DNA from: an uncultured Collinsella sp. | GTDB taxonomy: Bacteria > Actinomycetota > Coriobacteriia > Coriobacteriales > Coriobacteriaceae | Assembly: GCA_958413765.1 (NCBI GenBank) | Contig: CATYVH010000012.1 | Coordinates: 1-50,351 of the forward strand | Reading direction: 5' to 3' | Length of the DNA: 50,351 nucleotides | Part shown: one piece after another, positions 49,350 through 50,351 of the stretch | Numbering within the stretch: the first letter of the stretch is position 1 | How the letters are laid out: each line of letters begins with the position of its first letter | Notes under the pieces: model-generated | The model's input: only the letters and a program-made list of their open reading frames with translations | What the model was told of the DNA's origin: nothing | Databases searched by the model: none | Program-made: the position numbers and the translations under genes

Positions 49350-50288
49350 TTATTTAGAGGAGACCTTGCCGCTGGCGTCCTTGACGACCTTCATGGCAGA
49401 GACGGGAATGAAGCCCTGCTCCTCGACGAGCTTGCCCTGGACGTCGTCGGAGAGCATGAACTCCAGGAAGGCCTTGGTGGCCTCGTCGGCGTCCTTTGCG
49501 CAGTACATGTGCTCGGTAGCCCAGATCTTGAAGGAGTCGTCGGTGACGTTTGCGCTCTTGGGCTCGACGCCCTCGACCTTGATGGCGTTGAACTTGGAGT
49601 CATCGAAGTGCGAGAAGTCGAGGTAGGAGATGGCGTTGTCGGTGCTGGCGATCTGAGTCTGGACGTCGCCGGACTTGTCGAGCTCGGCGTCGCCCTTAAA
49701 GTCGACAGCCTCGTCGCCAAAGACGGCGGCCTCGAAGGTGGCGCGGGTGCCGGAGCCAGCCTTGCGGTTGAGGACGACGATGGTGGCATCGTCGCCGCCG
49801 ACCTCCTTCCAGTTGGTGATCTGGCCGGAGAAGATGCCCTTGAGCTGCTCGAGGGACAGGTCGTCGACCTTGACGTTCTTGGAGACGACAGGGCCCATGC
49901 CCACGACGGCGACCTCGTGGTCGACGAGGTTCTTGACCTGGTCGGCCTCGAGCTTGGTCTCGGCGAAGACGTCGGAGTTACCGATGGTGACGGTGCCGGC
50001 GGCGACAGCGGTCAGGCCCTTGCCCGAACCGTTGCCCGAACCGGAGACGGAGACGTCGGGGTTGGCGTCCATGAACTTCTCGGCAGCAGCCTCGACGAGA
50101 GCCTGGAACGAAGAGGCGCCGTCGTAGGTCACCTCGCCGGAGACGGACTCGGCAGCAGCAGCGCTACCCTTGTCGGCGGCGTCGGATGCGCCGGAGCCGC
50201 CGCAACCAACGAGGCCGAGACCGACGATGCTGGCGAGACCACCAGCGAGGCCGAGGAACTGACGACGAGAATAAGCCTGATCGAGCAT
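49350..50288 (-). CDS. pstS: Phosphate-binding lipoprotein PstS
   Basis: This 312-residue substrate-binding protein captures phosphate outside the membrane and hands it to PstCA. The N-terminus reads SRRQFLGLAGG (residues 8-18), a twin-arginine motif, and ends in the lipobox LVGC, giving a lipid-anchored mature protein with a Gly/Ser/Ala-rich linker. Phosphate-site residues are expected in GASSFQAL and in the RKAGSGTRATFE loop, both well kept. The ATG at 50288 follows AAAGGAAG; an upstream start at 50321 would add residues before the signal. It is the first gene of pstSCAB. The promoter probably lies in the last 63 bp or beyond the window; no Pho box was recognised. Confidence 0.95.
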   Translation of the reverse strand: MLDQAYSRRQFLGLAGGLASIVGLGLVGCGGSGASDAADKGSAAAAESVSGEVTYDGASSFQALVEAAAEKFMDANPDVSVSGSGNGSGKGLTAVAAGTVTIGNSDVFAETKLEADQVKNLVDHEVAVVGMGPVVSKNVKVDDLSLEQLKGIFSGQITNWKEVGGDDATIVVLNRKAGSGTRATFEAAVFGDEAVDFKGDAELDKSGDVQTQIASTDNAISYLDFSHFDDSKFNAIKVEGVEPKSANVTDDSFKIWATEHMYCAKDADEATKAFLEFMLSDDVQGKLVEEQGFIPVSAMKVVKDASGKVSSK

Positions 50289-50351
50289 GATCTTCCTTTC
50301 ATACATGCGACTCGCGGGCACCCTGCCCGCTTTGCTGTTTGGAAAGATACG

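Overview
The window is about 50 kb of high-GC bacterial DNA packed with genes on both strands. The mix of genes suggests a gut actinobacterium of class Coriobacteriia, most like Collinsella: serine biosynthesis, ATP-dependent PEP carboxykinase, a Pst phosphate importer with a twin-arginine lipoprotein PstS, and AGGAGG-type ribosome binding sites. The genus is inferred from overall resemblance, with no marker gene or search behind it. No rRNA, tRNA, CRISPR array, transposase or phage gene was seen.

Layout. 1-5 kb: minus-strand housekeeping genes (MGMT-like protein, DegV lipid-binding protein, MarR regulator, B3/B4-domain protein, pckA), separated by copies of a near-identical palindrome that looks like a mobile bidirectional terminator. 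5-10 kb: a polysaccharide flippase, a metallophosphoesterase and a CPA1 K+(Na+)/H+ antiporter with RCK_C-like tail. 10.1-26.2 kb: a complete type 1 BREX phage-defence operon on the minus strand, read brxA-brxB-brxC-pglX(N)-orf178-pglX(C)-pglZ-brxL-orf454-orf63. 26.6-29 kb: serC-serA. 29.3-40.2 kb: two distantly paralogous orphan nuclease-like genes on opposite strands, an M20 peptidase, a degenerate DUF1015 protein, tandem histidine phosphatases, a nitroreductase, DUF308 and DUF188 proteins, a His-rich heavy-metal/manganese exporter and a DEDDh exonuclease. 40.2-43 kb: a Zn/Co/Cd-type efflux module (ArsR/SmtB sensor, free HMA metallochaperone, P1B ATPase) with clear operators. 43.2-46.4 kb: DtxR-family regulator, Cof-type HAD phosphatase and ABC-F ATPase. 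46.6-50.3 kb: pstSCAB.

The most interesting region is the BREX operon. Its methyltransferase PglX is cut into two separately translated genes of 825 and 322 codons. Together they match a full-length PglX of about 1,150-1,200 residues, and the cut falls in the linker after the target-recognition part. Between the halves lies an AT-rich gene for a 178-residue membrane-anchored coiled-coil protein, and the AT-rich composition runs on into the target-recognition part of pglX. This looks like an exchanged specificity cassette of about 1.3 kb that carries its own accessory gene. The operon also has a G9 homopolymer at the start of brxA, an Ala/Pro/Glu-rich N-terminal extension on BrxL, and two unrecognised genes at its end. 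BrxC, PglX, PglZ and BrxL keep their nucleotide-binding, SAM-binding or metal-binding motifs, so the locus looks intact rather than decayed.
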